Of a stretch of 64,000 bases of DNA, positions 37,074-45,764 are shown piece by piece. Both the position numbers and the translations under genes were made by a program. Origin of the DNA: Dyella japonica A8. Lineage in GTDB: Bacteria; Pseudomonadota; Gammaproteobacteria; Xanthomonadales; Rhodanobacteraceae. Location: assembly GCF_000725385.1 (NCBI RefSeq), contig NZ_CP008884.1:2356001-2420000 (forward strand), read 5' to 3'. How positions within the stretch are numbered: position 1 is the stretch's first letter; each line of letters starts with the position of its first letter. A model generated the notes under the pieces. The model worked only from the letters and a program-made list of their open reading frames with translations. It did not search any database and was not told where the DNA came from.

Positions 37074-37574
37074 TTAAGGGATCAGGCTGACCGTCGCGCC
37101 GCGAGTGGACACAGGGACGACCGTGTAGGACGGGATGGGTTGGTTCTGGCAGCTCGCGGGAACGAGTGAGGAATCACCGAGGAACACCTGGCAATTCCAG
37201 ATGATGTCACCGGTGCTCCCACGACTCGGTAGCGGCGTGAACACCAGGACCGGATCGGGATGGGCACCCGTGTTGCGCGTCATCAGGGTGATGAGCCCGC
37301 CGTCGGCGATATCCACCCGCGAAACGTAGGGCCCGCCCGATACCCTGGCGCTGTACTGCAGGTCGTTCGAGCGTACCTGTGCAAAGCCGCCCTTGATCGT
37401 GGCCGCTTCCATCACCGCCAGCTTGGCGACGGCGACGTGGTTCAGTGCGTCTGCTACGTGATGCTCCGTGCTATAGCTGTGCCAAAGCGGCAATCCCAAG
37501 GCCCATAGCATGGCAGCGACGATGGCGCTCAGTGCCACCATGCCGAACACGGCGGCGCTGTTCCTACGGGTCAT
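37074..37574 (-). CDS. Pilin-like protein lacking the prepilin motif
   Basis: 166 residues from the ATG at 37574-37572. A hydrophobic N-terminal helix runs into L-P-L-W-H-S-Y, A-D-A-L-N-H-V-A-V-A-K-L-A-V-M-E, which matches the type IVa pilin helix-to-loop region (L-P-A-Y-Q-D-Y ... A-L). The globular part has Y-V-S-R-V-D-I-A-D-G-G-L-I-T-L and a C-terminal Cys pair (W-N-C, P-A-S-C), as in PilA. The prepilin peptidase site G/F-T-L-x-E is absent: aligned positions hold Ala and Met. It is therefore either a membrane-anchored pilin relative or a degenerate minor pilin. It is followed upstream by two other secreted-protein genes on the same strand. Confidence 0.65.
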   Translation of the reverse strand: MTRRNSAAVFGMVALSAIVAAMLWALGLPLWHSYSTEHHVADALNHVAVAKLAVMEAATIKGGFAQVRSNDLQYSARVSGGPYVSRVDIADGGLITLMTRNTGAHPDPVLVFTPLPSRGSTGDIIWNCQVFLGDSSLVPASCQNQPIPSYTVVPVSTRGATVSLIP

Positions 37575-37827
37575 GACACATCCCCAGCCTGATGGCCGTT
37601 GGCTGCTCCACGCGAGCGACGAATCCCTTCCAACTGTCCTCAGTGGCGGTGTACGTACCGTGGAGGACATGTTAATTCCGCTATCCGCGTTGTTATTGCA
37701 TGCTTTTTGTTGGCGAGGGCAGGCGATGCGTGGGCGCAGACATCATGCCGTCGCTGGAAGCAGGGCAGGTCGCCTCACCCATGGCCACAAGGTGCCGCAC
37801 CACGCATCGACCATGCCAGAGCGGCTT

Positions 37828-37860
37828 CCACCTGGCCTGGGCAAACCCCGGGCCAGGTGG
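37828..37860 (-). terminator. Candidate terminator hairpin
   Basis: Arms CCACCTGGCC (37828-37837) and GGCCAGGTGG (37851-37860), loop 13 bases. It lies 22 bases after the stop of the secreted protein gene at 37882; no T-run. Confidence 0.45.
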
Positions 37861-37881
37861 CCATGTGCCTTGATCCCGGAC

Positions 37882-38814
37882 TCAGAGTGACTGGGCGGCG
37901 TTGGCCGTCTGATCGCCGCAGGTGGGCGACGGTGCCGCCGTCTCGTCCATCTTGGCGGGCGCGGACATGAGCGTGCCCCGCAGCGAGCGCAACAGCACGC
38001 GCCCGCATTGCTCGTCGATCAACTGGCCGCGCTCCATGCGTTCGGCATGGCCTTCCTGATACCTCACCGTTTTGAATGGCGCATCGGCTTTTGCCCTGGA
38101 TGCATCGGCGATGGCGATATCGAGGGACGCCGCGAGCAACCGGGCACTCTCTTCCTTGAGCGGATTGCCCTGGTCGCGCGTCCAGTACGTCATCATGTCC
38201 TGCTCTTGCCGCGCACTGGATATGACGCGAACCGTGTTGACGTACGACGCCTTCTTCCGCTCGTTGGGTGCGTAGATCTCCACGATGTTGTCCAGCACGA
38301 GGGTGCTCTGGTCCTGCGTCATGGCATAACTTGGCGTACTGAGTACCAGCCAGCCCTGATGATCGTCCTGCCCCTCCTGCAACAGCTGTCTCGCGGTGCC
38401 GCTGCTGGTGAGCGAAAGGCCGCGTTCCATGAGCGCGTTTGTGTGGAATCCATCAAGCACGGGCTGATAAGGGCCGAGCACCTTGTCAGCGTCCTTCTGG
38501 ATCTTGGTTTTCTGCGCGTTGCGGGTCGACTTCATGATCGCCGCGTGGGTCAGCACCGCCGCCAGCAAACCAATGGCGTTGGGCGCCGGATACATCATGC
38601 TGCCGGTGGACATGCCCGAGCCGTCGAAATTGGCCACGCCGCTGAAGGGCACCTTCTCGTCCGCGGGCAGCTGCAGCGACCAGTTCAAGCCCTGGGCGGC
38701 GGGAACGCTGGCCACGGGTGCCGCACTCTTGTCGGCGCCGCGCGCGGTTCGTCCCGGTGTGCAGAACACGATGGTGGCCATGGCGATGGCAAGCATCAAT
38801 GCAAAACGATTCAT
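37882..38814 (-). CDS. Secreted protein of unknown function
   Basis: 310 residues from the ATG at 38814-38812, which begins a signal peptide (F-A-L-M-L-A-I-A-M-A-T-I-V-F-C). The rest has a small hydrophobic stretch near 80 (I-G-L-L-A-A-V-L-T-H-A-A-I-M) and otherwise mixed alpha/beta sequence; there are two distant Cys near the end. No family recognised. A hairpin separates it from the lipoprotein gene upstream on the same strand. Confidence 0.7.
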   Translation of the reverse strand: MNRFALMLAIAMATIVFCTPGRTARGADKSAAPVASVPAAQGLNWSLQLPADEKVPFSGVANFDGSGMSTGSMMYPAPNAIGLLAAVLTHAAIMKSTRNAQKTKIQKDADKVLGPYQPVLDGFHTNALMERGLSLTSSGTARQLLQEGQDDHQGWLVLSTPSYAMTQDQSTLVLDNIVEIYAPNERKKASYVNTVRVISSARQEQDMMTYWTRDQGNPLKEESARLLAASLDIAIADASRAKADAPFKTVRYQEGHAERMERGQLIDEQCGRVLLRSLRGTLMSAPAKMDETAAPSPTCGDQTANAAQSL

Positions 38815-38851
38815 TCCCTGATCTCCTTGCCTGGAGTGTGCGCGGCCTGGC

Positions 38852-38880
38852 GGAAACGGCGGCGTTGCGCCGCCGTTTCC
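38852..38880 (-). terminator. Hairpin between the lipoprotein and secreted-protein genes
   Basis: Perfect 13-bp stem: GGAAACGGCGGCG (38852-38864) and CGCCGCCGTTTCC (38868-38880), three-base loop. It lies 18 bases after the lipoprotein stop codon and may attenuate transcription into the next gene. Confidence 0.6.
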
Positions 38881-38898
38881 ATGCACAGGCCGGGGCGG

Positions 38899-39591
38899 TC
38901 AGCCCTTGAACGGTTTGAGGAACGTGTCCTTGCCCGTTTCCAGCGCCTGGAAATAGGCATTGGTCAGGCCGGGGAAGGTCGGCGGCTCATCCCACTTGCC
39001 TTCGGCCGCCACGTGGATGTTTACCGGCGAATACCATTCGTATGTGTTGTTGGCGAGGTTCACTTCGTAGCCAAGGCCAATCACGACACCCTTCGGATCG
39101 CTGGAGGGAATGTAGGCCGAGTAAGGGCGCTCGAAGCCGACTTCCTGGATCTGGATCACCACCAGGTGGTCGACCGAGTACTTGGCGCGCAGCGAAGAGA
39201 AATCCTTCTTTGCCATGTCGGCGCCGCTGGACTTGGCACTGGGAAGCTTGGACACGTCGATGTCTTCATTGATCACGACGGCGTCGAGGCCGCGCTTGCG
39301 CAGCAGGGTCGCCACGTCGTCCTTGAGCTTCGGCAGGCCTTCTTCCGGAAGCGAGTGGGAATAGGTGGTGAGCTTGGAATTGGCCATGGACGCTGCCGCC
39401 ATGCACAGCAGGCAACCCGCGCCCGGCGTGTAGACATCGACCTTGGGAAGCGTGGTCATGACCACGCCTACCTTTTGCGCACTGGCGTTCTGTGCCGGAG
39501 CGGAAAACGCGATGGGTCGCTGGGGCGTCGCGGCGCATCCGCTCAACAAGGCAGCCGCGGCTGCAAGTACGACTCCGATACGAAACTGCAT
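38899..39591 (-). CDS. Lipoprotein of unknown function
   Basis: 230 residues from the ATG at 39591-39589. The lipobox is L-L-S-G-C near residue 19, so the mature protein is lipid-anchored. The mature part has a Cys pair (G-A-G-C-L-L-C) near 60, D-H-L-V-V-I-Q-I-Q-E-V-G-F-E-R and a late W-D-E-P-P. No family recognised. The three envelope genes 39591-37074 lie head to tail and may form a loose unit. Confidence 0.78.
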   Translation of the reverse strand: MQFRIGVVLAAAAALLSGCAATPQRPIAFSAPAQNASAQKVGVVMTTLPKVDVYTPGAGCLLCMAAASMANSKLTTYSHSLPEEGLPKLKDDVATLLRKRGLDAVVINEDIDVSKLPSAKSSGADMAKKDFSSLRAKYSVDHLVVIQIQEVGFERPYSAYIPSSDPKGVVIGLGYEVNLANNTYEWYSPVNIHVAAEGKWDEPPTFPGLTNAYFQALETGKDTFLKPFKG

Positions 39592-40642
39592 GTGGTGGAT
39601 CTCCCTGTGTGGTCGGACGGTGTTGATGTTCGGCCGGGCAATCGGTGCGATCGACAGGGCGCGCGACAACCCGAGGTTGTTGTGCGACATGGCGAACGAC
39701 CCGTGGCCCAGTCTGGCTAACAGGCAAGCGTTGAATGTCCCCGGCGCGAAGCGTCAGGGATGGCGGTTTCGAATGTGCCCCGTGGCGCACGCAACGACAT
39801 GCGAAGTCGCAAGGCGCCGTTGGCAAAAGGATGGAGTGCGATGGCTCGCAGGCGCGCAAGCGCGCGCCGCCGCTATGCCTGCGGCGATGTGTTCTTTCAT
39901 GTTTTCCCCCTTGCGACAAAACCTAGCATGGTCTTTCGATCAAGGTCCAGAAATTGCGAAGTGCCTCTTCCGTACGGGATATGGCGCAAATAATTGCGAT
40001 GACGCATCGGAATTGCTGGCGTCGTGACCCTGCGCGCAGGGAAGCGCACGTGCGCTGTGTTTTGCCACGTGTCGTATCGCCCGAATGTTTCCCTTGAGTC
40101 CTGTGCGCATCCGCCAAAGGGCCTATTCACTTCGGGCGCGTCATTCACGAGCATAGCGCCCCGTTTGCCGCGGAACGTTCGTCGATGAGCTATCGAGACG
40201 ACGACTGCCGCGATACGGACATGCGAAACAGGGGACAACCTATGCAATCGATCGTTCTGCCAGGGATGGTGGCGTTTCCGCGTGGCCGAGTGCCGCGACG
40301 GGTAAAGGCAAACAGGGATGTCATTACGGTCGCTTCGTCTCCACCTCGTTACCCGTGGGCCCGATGATTCCCGAGATATCGCCCGGAGGTGCTTCATGGC
40401 ACCACCAGGCTGTCGCGGATGCCGGGATATCTACGTTCGATACGAAGCAGACCGCACGTGACGCCTGTAGTCCGGCGTGCCGTCACGTGCCCGTCGCTGC
40501 CGCCGGGACATCGCGAAAGATTTCCGCCGTCGACTGAAGTCGACGCAGGCGGATGTTGTGGGGCGAATGCGCGCAGGAAAGGCCGTTTCCATCCACCGGC
40601 AACATGGCGTTGTCGGGTTCATTTCACCAGATAAGGAAAATC
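39592..40642. other. 1,051-base stretch without a recognisable gene
   Basis: Between the lipoprotein gene and an outer-membrane protein gene. Several open frames exist (the longest on the minus strand, 40397-39897) but they are Arg/His-rich, lack ribosome sites and resemble no family. Local GC is lower around 39890-40000. No strong hairpin or tRNA found. Confidence 0.4.
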
Positions 40643-41233
40643 ATGCGTCAGTTGCTTCTTTCTGTGTCGCTGGGTGCGCTGCTGTTGGCCGCACCCCTTG
40701 CCAGCCGTGCCGCCGTGGAGACGGGCAATGGCGATCTGTTCGTCAACGCCAGCCTCGGCAGCGCCCATTCCGACGTGTCGGGCCTCACGAAGCAGGACGA
40801 CTTCGGTTACGGCGTCAACGTCGGCTACCGCTGGAACGACACCTGGGGCGTGGAAGCTGGCTATGTCGACCTGGGCAAGCCGGAAGCCAAGGGTTATCCC
40901 GTGTACAACAATACGTACAACCTGAAGCTTCACGTCACGGGCTGGACCTTGGGCGTGAACGGCAAGCTCAACTTGGCCGAGCACTGGTTCCTGAGCGCGC
41001 GCCTTGGCGCATTCTTCTCGAACACCAAGCTGACGGTGGAAGGCTACTCCAACGACTTCAGCGCGAACGACACGAACTTGTACGTCGGCGTTGGCGCTGG
41101 CTACAACTTCAGCCGGAATCTCAGCGTCGGCATCAACTTCGACCGCTACGAAGCCAAGGCCAAGGGCATCCTGACGAACACCAATAATCCGTACCTGCTT
41201 TCTGGCACGGTGGAGTACCGCTTCGGTCTCTAA
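40643..41233 (+). CDS. Small outer membrane beta-barrel protein (OmpA/OmpX-like fold)
   Basis: 196 residues, ATG at 40643 behind ATAAGGAAA. Signal peptide (L-L-L-S-V-S-L-G-A-L-L-L-A-A-P-L-A-S-R-A-A). The mature part is eight likely strands, with Y-G-V-N-V-G-Y-R-W and W-G-V-E-A-G-Y-V-D-L, ending V-E-Y-R-F-G-L with the Phe close to the C-terminus. It belongs to the 8-strand OMP_b-brl type; function unknown. The nested repeat element follows the stop codon directly. Confidence 0.85.
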   Translation: MRQLLLSVSLGALLLAAPLASRAAVETGNGDLFVNASLGSAHSDVSGLTKQDDFGYGVNVGYRWNDTWGVEAGYVDLGKPEAKGYPVYNNTYNLKLHVTGWTLGVNGKLNLAEHWFLSARLGAFFSNTKLTVEGYSNDFSANDTNLYVGVGAGYNFSRNLSVGINFDRYEAKAKGILTNTNNPYLLSGTVEYRFGL

Positions 41234-41403
41234 GAGCCTGTTCAACGTCTCGCGGGACACCCATTTTCCTCACCGTCATTCCCGCGGAAGCGGGAATCCA
41301 GTGACTTTCGGCTTTCGATAGGGTTTGAAGGCACTGGATCCCCGCTTCCGCGGGGATGACGGTGAGGAGATGTGGGTCTTGATGGAGATCGTGAACAGGC
41401 TCT
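41233..41403. repeat. Nested inverted-repeat element, copy 2 (MITE/REP-like)
   Basis: Outer arms AGAGCCTGTTCA (41233-41244) and TGAACAGGCTCT (41392-41403); inner arms CCTCACCGTC (41268 on) and GACGGTGAGG (to 41367). The middle shares the sequence GACTTTCGGCTTTC with copy 1. It begins right at the outer-membrane protein stop codon and may act as its terminator. Confidence 0.82.
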
Positions 41404-41529
41404 AAGGCATGGCGCCTTTGGCGGGTGTCAATCCTCATGCTGGCCGCACGTCGCGGCCAGCATGAGTGCCTTCCCTCAGCGGCTAGCGACAGGCGGAGCG
41501 GCGCCGGCGTGTGCGCACAACGGCGCCAC

Positions 41530-42471
41530 TTACGCCAGCGCCAGACGCCCCGCCAGATCCTGCAGGGCCTGCCGAAGCAGTACGGGGCTCATCACCCGAA
41601 AGCCGAAGGGCAGTCGCGCCAGTTCGCGCGCGAGCCAGTCCAGGTCGTCGACCTGGCTGCGCATCAACACACCGCGCTCCATGGGTTCGAACACGCCGAT
41701 GGCGTTGCCCAGGTGGTTGAGCGCCTGCGGGAGGTCGGTGAACAACTCGACCTCGGCGACATGCGTGCGCGGCTGGGTGGCAAGGCTGTCGGCGAGATGC
41801 GTCAGCGTGTCGAAGTTCCCGGGACGTTCAAAGGGGACTTCAAGCGGATGCGCGGCAGTGATGCGGTCCAGCCGAAACGAGCGCAACTCCTGACGGAGGT
41901 GGCAGCGGCCCACCAGGTACCAATAGCCATGGCGATGACCGAGCCCGAACGGATCGACCGGCCGTTCGGTGTGCTCATCCTGCGGTGAGCGATAAGCCAA
42001 CCGCACTTGCCGGCGCTCCTGGGCGGCCTTGCTCAACGTCATCAGCAGGCTGCTGTTCACGGCTGGCGCAGGGCGCCCATGCTCCAGGCTGACGGTTTCG
42101 GTCAGCGCGCGCACATGCTGCTGCAGCCGCTCGGGCATCACGCGTTCCAGTTTGGCCTGTGCGCTGGCGGCCGCTGTGCTGGCCTGGGTCATGCCAAGGC
42201 GCTGCGCAGCAAGCAGGCCTATCGAAAGTGCGAGCGCCTCGTCATCGCTGAACATCATGGGCGGCAGCTTGAAGCCGGGCACCAGCATGTAGGCGCCGTG
42301 GCGTCCGCGCTCGGTGGTGATCGGTATGCCGATGTCCTCGAGAATGGCGATGTAGCGGCGCAACGTGCGTGGGTGGATGTCCAGCCGCCGTGCCAGTTCG
42401 GTGCCGTTGATGCGGCGATGGGCCTGCAACAACTCCAGGACGGCCAGGGCACGACTGGTGGGGTGATACAT
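41530..42471 (-). CDS. WYL-domain transcriptional regulator (YafY-like)
   Basis: 313 residues. N-terminal HTH_11: L-A-V-L-E-L-L-Q-A-H-R-R-I-N-G-T-E-L-A-R-R-L, split as helix and recognition helix (T-L-R-R-Y-I-A-I-L-E). The WYL domain spans ~140-300, with the motif G-Y-W-Y-L-V-G-R-C-H-L-R instead of strict W-Y-L and F-R-L-D-R-I near 185. WYL regulators sense nucleic acid or nucleotide-type signals and often control stress genes. It is divergent from the DUF1579-like gene across a palindrome, so autoregulation is likely. Confidence 0.9.
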   Translation of the reverse strand: MYHPTSRALAVLELLQAHRRINGTELARRLDIHPRTLRRYIAILEDIGIPITTERGRHGAYMLVPGFKLPPMMFSDDEALALSIGLLAAQRLGMTQASTAAASAQAKLERVMPERLQQHVRALTETVSLEHGRPAPAVNSSLLMTLSKAAQERRQVRLAYRSPQDEHTERPVDPFGLGHRHGYWYLVGRCHLRQELRSFRLDRITAAHPLEVPFERPGNFDTLTHLADSLATQPRTHVAEVELFTDLPQALNHLGNAIGVFEPMERGVLMRSQVDDLDWLARELARLPFGFRVMSPVLLRQALQDLAGRLALA

Positions 42472-42490
42472 GCGAAGACCCGGAAGGAAT

Positions 42491-42511
42491 TTAGGACGCA
42501 GATCGTCCTAA
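42491..42511. promoter_or_regulatory. Palindromic operator candidate for the WYL regulator
   Basis: Perfect inverted repeat TTAGGACG (42491-42498) and CGTCCTAA (42504-42511) around CAGAT. It is 20 bases upstream of the WYL regulator start, in the shared promoter region with the divergent gene. Confidence 0.6.
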
Positions 42512-42606
42512 TGGCTGCCTAGCATGGGGCTGTCCCGCAGGCACCGCAAGCGACCCGTGCGGTGCCTGCCGCCACGTTCGTCACTCGTCTAGGGAGGGAA
42601 CATCCT

Positions 42607-43125
42607 GTGAAAGCCATGGGTTTCATCGTTGTCGCTTTGCTTGCCACTGCCTTGGTGGTTCCCACTACCAGGGCCGCCGATGGTCCGCGTTGCACCGACG
42701 CCGCTCACCGTGCGTTTGATTTCTTTGCCGGCGATTGGGACGCCTACGACAGCGCGGGCAAGCTGCTTGGCCACAACCGGGTGGAGAAGGCGCACGACGG
42801 CTGCGTGCTGATCGAGCATTGGACCGGCGTGGAAGGGGAGAGCGGCACCAGCCTCAACATCTACGATGCCAACCGCAAGGTCTGGAACGAAACCTGGGCC
42901 AGCAGCCACGGTACGCTGCTGACCATCGAGGGCGGCATGCGTGGCAAGCAGATGGTGATGATCGGCACGCACGTGGACGACGATGGACGCGTGGCCCTGC
43001 ATCGCAATATCTGGACGCCCATGGCGGACGGCGTGCACCAGGTCTGGGATTACTCGCTCGACGGTGGCCAGACCTGGGTCGTCAACTACGACGGTTACCT
43101 GCGGCCGGCCAAGGCGAAGCGCTGA
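42607..43125 (+). CDS. Secreted DUF1579-like protein
   Basis: 172 residues from a GTG at 42607, chosen over an upstream Met because AGGGAGGGAA precedes it and a signal peptide starts there (V-A-L-L-A-T-A-L-V-V-P-T-T-R-A-A-D). The mature part reads F-D-F-F-A-G-D-W-D-A-Y, G-C-V-L-I-E-H-W and W-N-E-T-W-A-S-S-H-G-T-L-L. It resembles the lipocalin-like fold of DUF1579 relatives. Function unknown; control by the divergent WYL regulator is likely. Confidence 0.72.
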   Translation: MKAMGFIVVALLATALVVPTTRAADGPRCTDAAHRAFDFFAGDWDAYDSAGKLLGHNRVEKAHDGCVLIEHWTGVEGESGTSLNIYDANRKVWNETWASSHGTLLTIEGGMRGKQMVMIGTHVDDDGRVALHRNIWTPMADGVHQVWDYSLDGGQTWVVNYDGYLRPAKAKR

Positions 43126-43148
43126 GACGGCACGCGCGGTGCCCCGCG

Positions 43149-44183
43149 TCAGGGTGAGTTGGGGCTGGCCTGCACGGCGGCGTCCGTCGTGCTCTGACCG
43201 GCTGGTTCGATCGTGGATGTCGCCACGATGCCCGGCGTGGCCGCCACGACGTGCGCGACCGCAGGCAGCTGTGCCGATGTCGTCTTGATGTCGCCGGGGC
43301 CGGCTTCCTGCGAGAGCGAGGCGGCCTCGGCCTGCTTGTTCATCACGATGATGCTGATGCGGCGGTTGACCGGGTCGCCCGGATTCGCCTTGTCGAACGG
43401 CACCGAGGCGGCCAACCCCACGACGCGCGCGATCTTGTCTTCGGTGAGTCCACCGGAGAGCAGCGCGCGGCGTGCGGCATTGGCGCGATCGGCGGACAGC
43501 TCCCAGTTGCCGTATTGGTGATCGCTGCTGTACGGCGCGTCGTCGGTGTGGCCGGAGAGGCTGATGCGGTTGGGCACGCGGTTGATGAAGCCCGCCAGCT
43601 CCTCGAGGATCGTCGTGGTGTACGGCCGCAGCTGCGCGCTGCCCAGGTCGAACATCGGGCGGTTCTGCTTGTCCACGATCTGGATGCGCAAACCTTCGGG
43701 CGTGATGTCCAGCAGCAGCTGGTCCTTGAACGGAGCCAGCGCCTGGCTGCTCTGGATGGCCGCCTGCAGCTGTTGCATCAGTTGTTCAAGGCGCGCGCGC
43801 TCCTGTTTGCGCGCTTCCTGCTCGATCTCCTTGGGATCGACGCTGGCCGTTGCCTGGCTCCTGGTGTCCTTGCCCGGGCCGTGCGGCAGGTCCAGCGCAC
43901 CGCCCAGCTTGATCATGCTGGTGCTGGCGCCGCCCGGGCCGGTGCGGCCCGGCGGTGCCATGGTCGCCGTGCCCTGCGTCATGCTCGGATTCTTGAAGTA
44001 TTCGGAGATGGCCGCGCGCTGCTGCTTCGTACCTGCGCCGATCAGCCACATCACGAGGAAGAAGGCCATCATTGCGGTGACGAAGTCCGCATACGCGACC
44101 TTCCACGCCCCACCATGGTGGCCGTGCCCCCGCTTCTTCACACGGCGGATGATGATGGGCGCGAGGTCGCCCTGATCGCTCAC
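43149..44183 (-). CDS. motB: Flagellar motor stator protein MotB
   Basis: 344 residues. One membrane helix near the N-terminus (A-Y-A-D-F-V-T-A-M-M-A-F-F-L-V-M-W-L-I) contains the proton-channel Asp. A coiled linker follows, then an OmpA-type peptidoglycan-binding domain (~190-300): L-S-G-H-T-D-D-A-P and L-S-A-D-R-A-N-A-A-R. With MotA it forms the stator that uses proton flow to turn the flagellum. It overlaps motA by four bases. Confidence 0.95.
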   Translation of the reverse strand: MSDQGDLAPIIIRRVKKRGHGHHGGAWKVAYADFVTAMMAFFLVMWLIGAGTKQQRAAISEYFKNPSMTQGTATMAPPGRTGPGGASTSMIKLGGALDLPHGPGKDTRSQATASVDPKEIEQEARKQERARLEQLMQQLQAAIQSSQALAPFKDQLLLDITPEGLRIQIVDKQNRPMFDLGSAQLRPYTTTILEELAGFINRVPNRISLSGHTDDAPYSSDHQYGNWELSADRANAARRALLSGGLTEDKIARVVGLAASVPFDKANPGDPVNRRISIIVMNKQAEAASLSQEAGPGDIKTTSAQLPAVAHVVAATPGIVATSTIEPAGQSTTDAAVQASPNSP

Positions 44184-45049
44184 GTCGCCGCCTTGGCGCG
44201 CGGCGCCTTGAGGTGTTCCTCAAGATCCTGGAAGCCCGGCCGCGCATTGGAGGAAAGCGATTTGCGCGCGAACTCCACCGCCACCTTGGGGTTGTAGCCA
44301 CGCAGATTGGCCAGCAGGGCCACCTTCACGCATTCGAACGCCTTGCCATCTTCCTGCACGCGGTTTTCCATCGCCGAGCCGAGCGGGCCGAGGAAGCCGT
44401 AGCAGAGCAGGATGCCGAGGAAGGTGCCCACCAGCGCGCCAGCGATGTGTTCGCCGATGGCTGAGGTGTCGCCGTCGAGCTGCCCCATGGTGGTGACGAT
44501 GCCGAGCACCGCCGCCACGATGCCGAAGCCGGGCAGCGCATCAGCCAGTTTCGTCACTGCCAGCGCCGGCGCCACGGCTTCGTGGTGGTGCGTTTCCAGT
44601 TCCACCTCCAGCAGCTGTTCCAGCTCGTGCGGATTCATGCTGCCTCCCACCATCAGGCGCAGGCAGTCGGTGGTGAATTCGATCAGGTGATGCTCGCGCT
44701 GCAGCCGCGGATAAGCGGAGAACAGCGAGCTGGATTGCGGATCTTCGATGTGTTCCTCCACGCCGAGCAGGCCTTCCTTGCGGATCAGGCTGAACAGGTC
44801 GTAGAGCATCGACAGCAGGTCGACGTAATCCTGCTTCGTGTACTTGGGGCCCTTCAGCAGGCCGATGGCATCCTGCACGGCACCCTTGACCACCTTGGGC
44901 GGGTTGGCCGAAAGAAAGGCGCCCAGCGCGCCGCCGCCGATGATCATCAGTTCATAGGGTTGCCACAAGGCAAGAATCTGCCCGTGCGACAGCACGAAGC
45001 CGCCAAACACGCACCCAAGAACCACCACCGCGCCGATGAGGACCAACAT
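44180..45049 (-). CDS. motA: Flagellar motor stator protein MotA
   Basis: 289 residues with four membrane helices, two at the N-terminus and two at ~170-230 (F-G-I-V-A-A-V-L-G-I-V-T-T-M and L-V-G-T-F-L-G-I-L-L). The cytoplasmic loop contains R-K-E-G-L-L-G-V-E-E and the charged residues that touch FliG. It is first in the motAB operon and preceded by a sigma-28-type promoter. Confidence 0.95.
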   Translation of the reverse strand: MLVLIGAVVVLGCVFGGFVLSHGQILALWQPYELMIIGGGALGAFLSANPPKVVKGAVQDAIGLLKGPKYTKQDYVDLLSMLYDLFSLIRKEGLLGVEEHIEDPQSSSLFSAYPRLQREHHLIEFTTDCLRLMVGGSMNPHELEQLLEVELETHHHEAVAPALAVTKLADALPGFGIVAAVLGIVTTMGQLDGDTSAIGEHIAGALVGTFLGILLCYGFLGPLGSAMENRVQEDGKAFECVKVALLANLRGYNPKVAVEFARKSLSSNARPGFQDLEEHLKAPRAKAAT

Positions 45050-45091
45050 GTTCGCTCCATGATACGGAGCTGGTTACTCCGCGCTGAGGTC

Positions 45092-45118
45092 TTATCGGCG
45101 CGGGGGCGGGAAAGTTAA
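45092..45118 (-). promoter_or_regulatory. Sigma-28 (FliA)-type promoter of motAB
   Basis: Minus strand: -35-like TTAACTTT (45118-45111), an 11-base spacer, and -10 GCCGATAA (45099-45092). The consensus is TAAAGTTT-N11-GCCGATAA; the -10 matches fully and the -35 in six of eight positions. It ends 43 bases before the motA ATG. Confidence 0.82.
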
Positions 45119-45243
45119 GGAAACAGCTGCACCTTGCAGCAGGCAACAGCGAGCCTCTTGCGCGCCGGGCGAAATGCCATTCCCATGGTGGGGCGGCAAG
45201 CCCGGCCATCATGGTGAAGGGGCCGCCCGATGAACATTCAAGG

Positions 45244-45702
45244 ATGAGTCGAACGATGAGGATTCCACCACCCGTCATCGCCGTGACGATGGCCGTGGCG
45301 ACGGTCATGAGTTCGGGACACATGACGCGCGCATGGCCAGCCAACGGTTATGCGTCGTGCGCAGCCCTTGCGCTGGCCTTGCTTGGCACGGCCGTCGACC
45401 TGAGCGCGAAACGACTTTTCGTCAGGCAGGGCACCACGGTGAACCCCATGTCACCCGGCGCCGCGTCGGTCATGGTGAGTACGGGCGCTTACCAGTGGAG
45501 CCGCAACCCCATGTACCTGGGCCGGCTCATGCAGCTGCTGGCGCTGGCGTTGTACCTGGCGAGTCCGGTGGGCCTGCTCGGCGTTCCGCTGTTTGCGATC
45601 TACCTTGACCGCGTGCAGATCCGGGCGGAGGAGCGTGCGCTGTCGCAGCGCTTTCCGGTGGAGTTCGCCGCGTATCGCCTTCGTGTGCGTCGATGGCTTT
45701 GA
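45244..45702 (+). CDS. Isoprenylcysteine methyltransferase-family membrane protein
   Basis: 152 residues. Four hydrophobic segments. The SAM-binding region has S-R-N-P-M-Y-L-G-R and a terminal E-E-R-A-L, F-A-A-Y-R-L-R-V-R-R-W-L. This is a short ICMT/PEMT-type methyltransferase acting on a small membrane-accessible substrate. The start is uncertain (Met at 45244 or 45256). Confidence 0.78.
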   Translation: MSRTMRIPPPVIAVTMAVATVMSSGHMTRAWPANGYASCAALALALLGTAVDLSAKRLFVRQGTTVNPMSPGAASVMVSTGAYQWSRNPMYLGRLMQLLALALYLASPVGLLGVPLFAIYLDRVQIRAEERALSQRFPVEFAAYRLRVRRWL

Positions 45703-45764
45703 GGGAGCGGCATGTTCGCGGTGCCTGACAAAGCCATCGGCTCGTCGACGACCACGGCAAGCCC

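Noticed and set aside
39897..40397. 166-codon minus-strand frame in the 1-kb gap
   Set aside because: Arg/His-rich, no ribosome site, no family resemblance.
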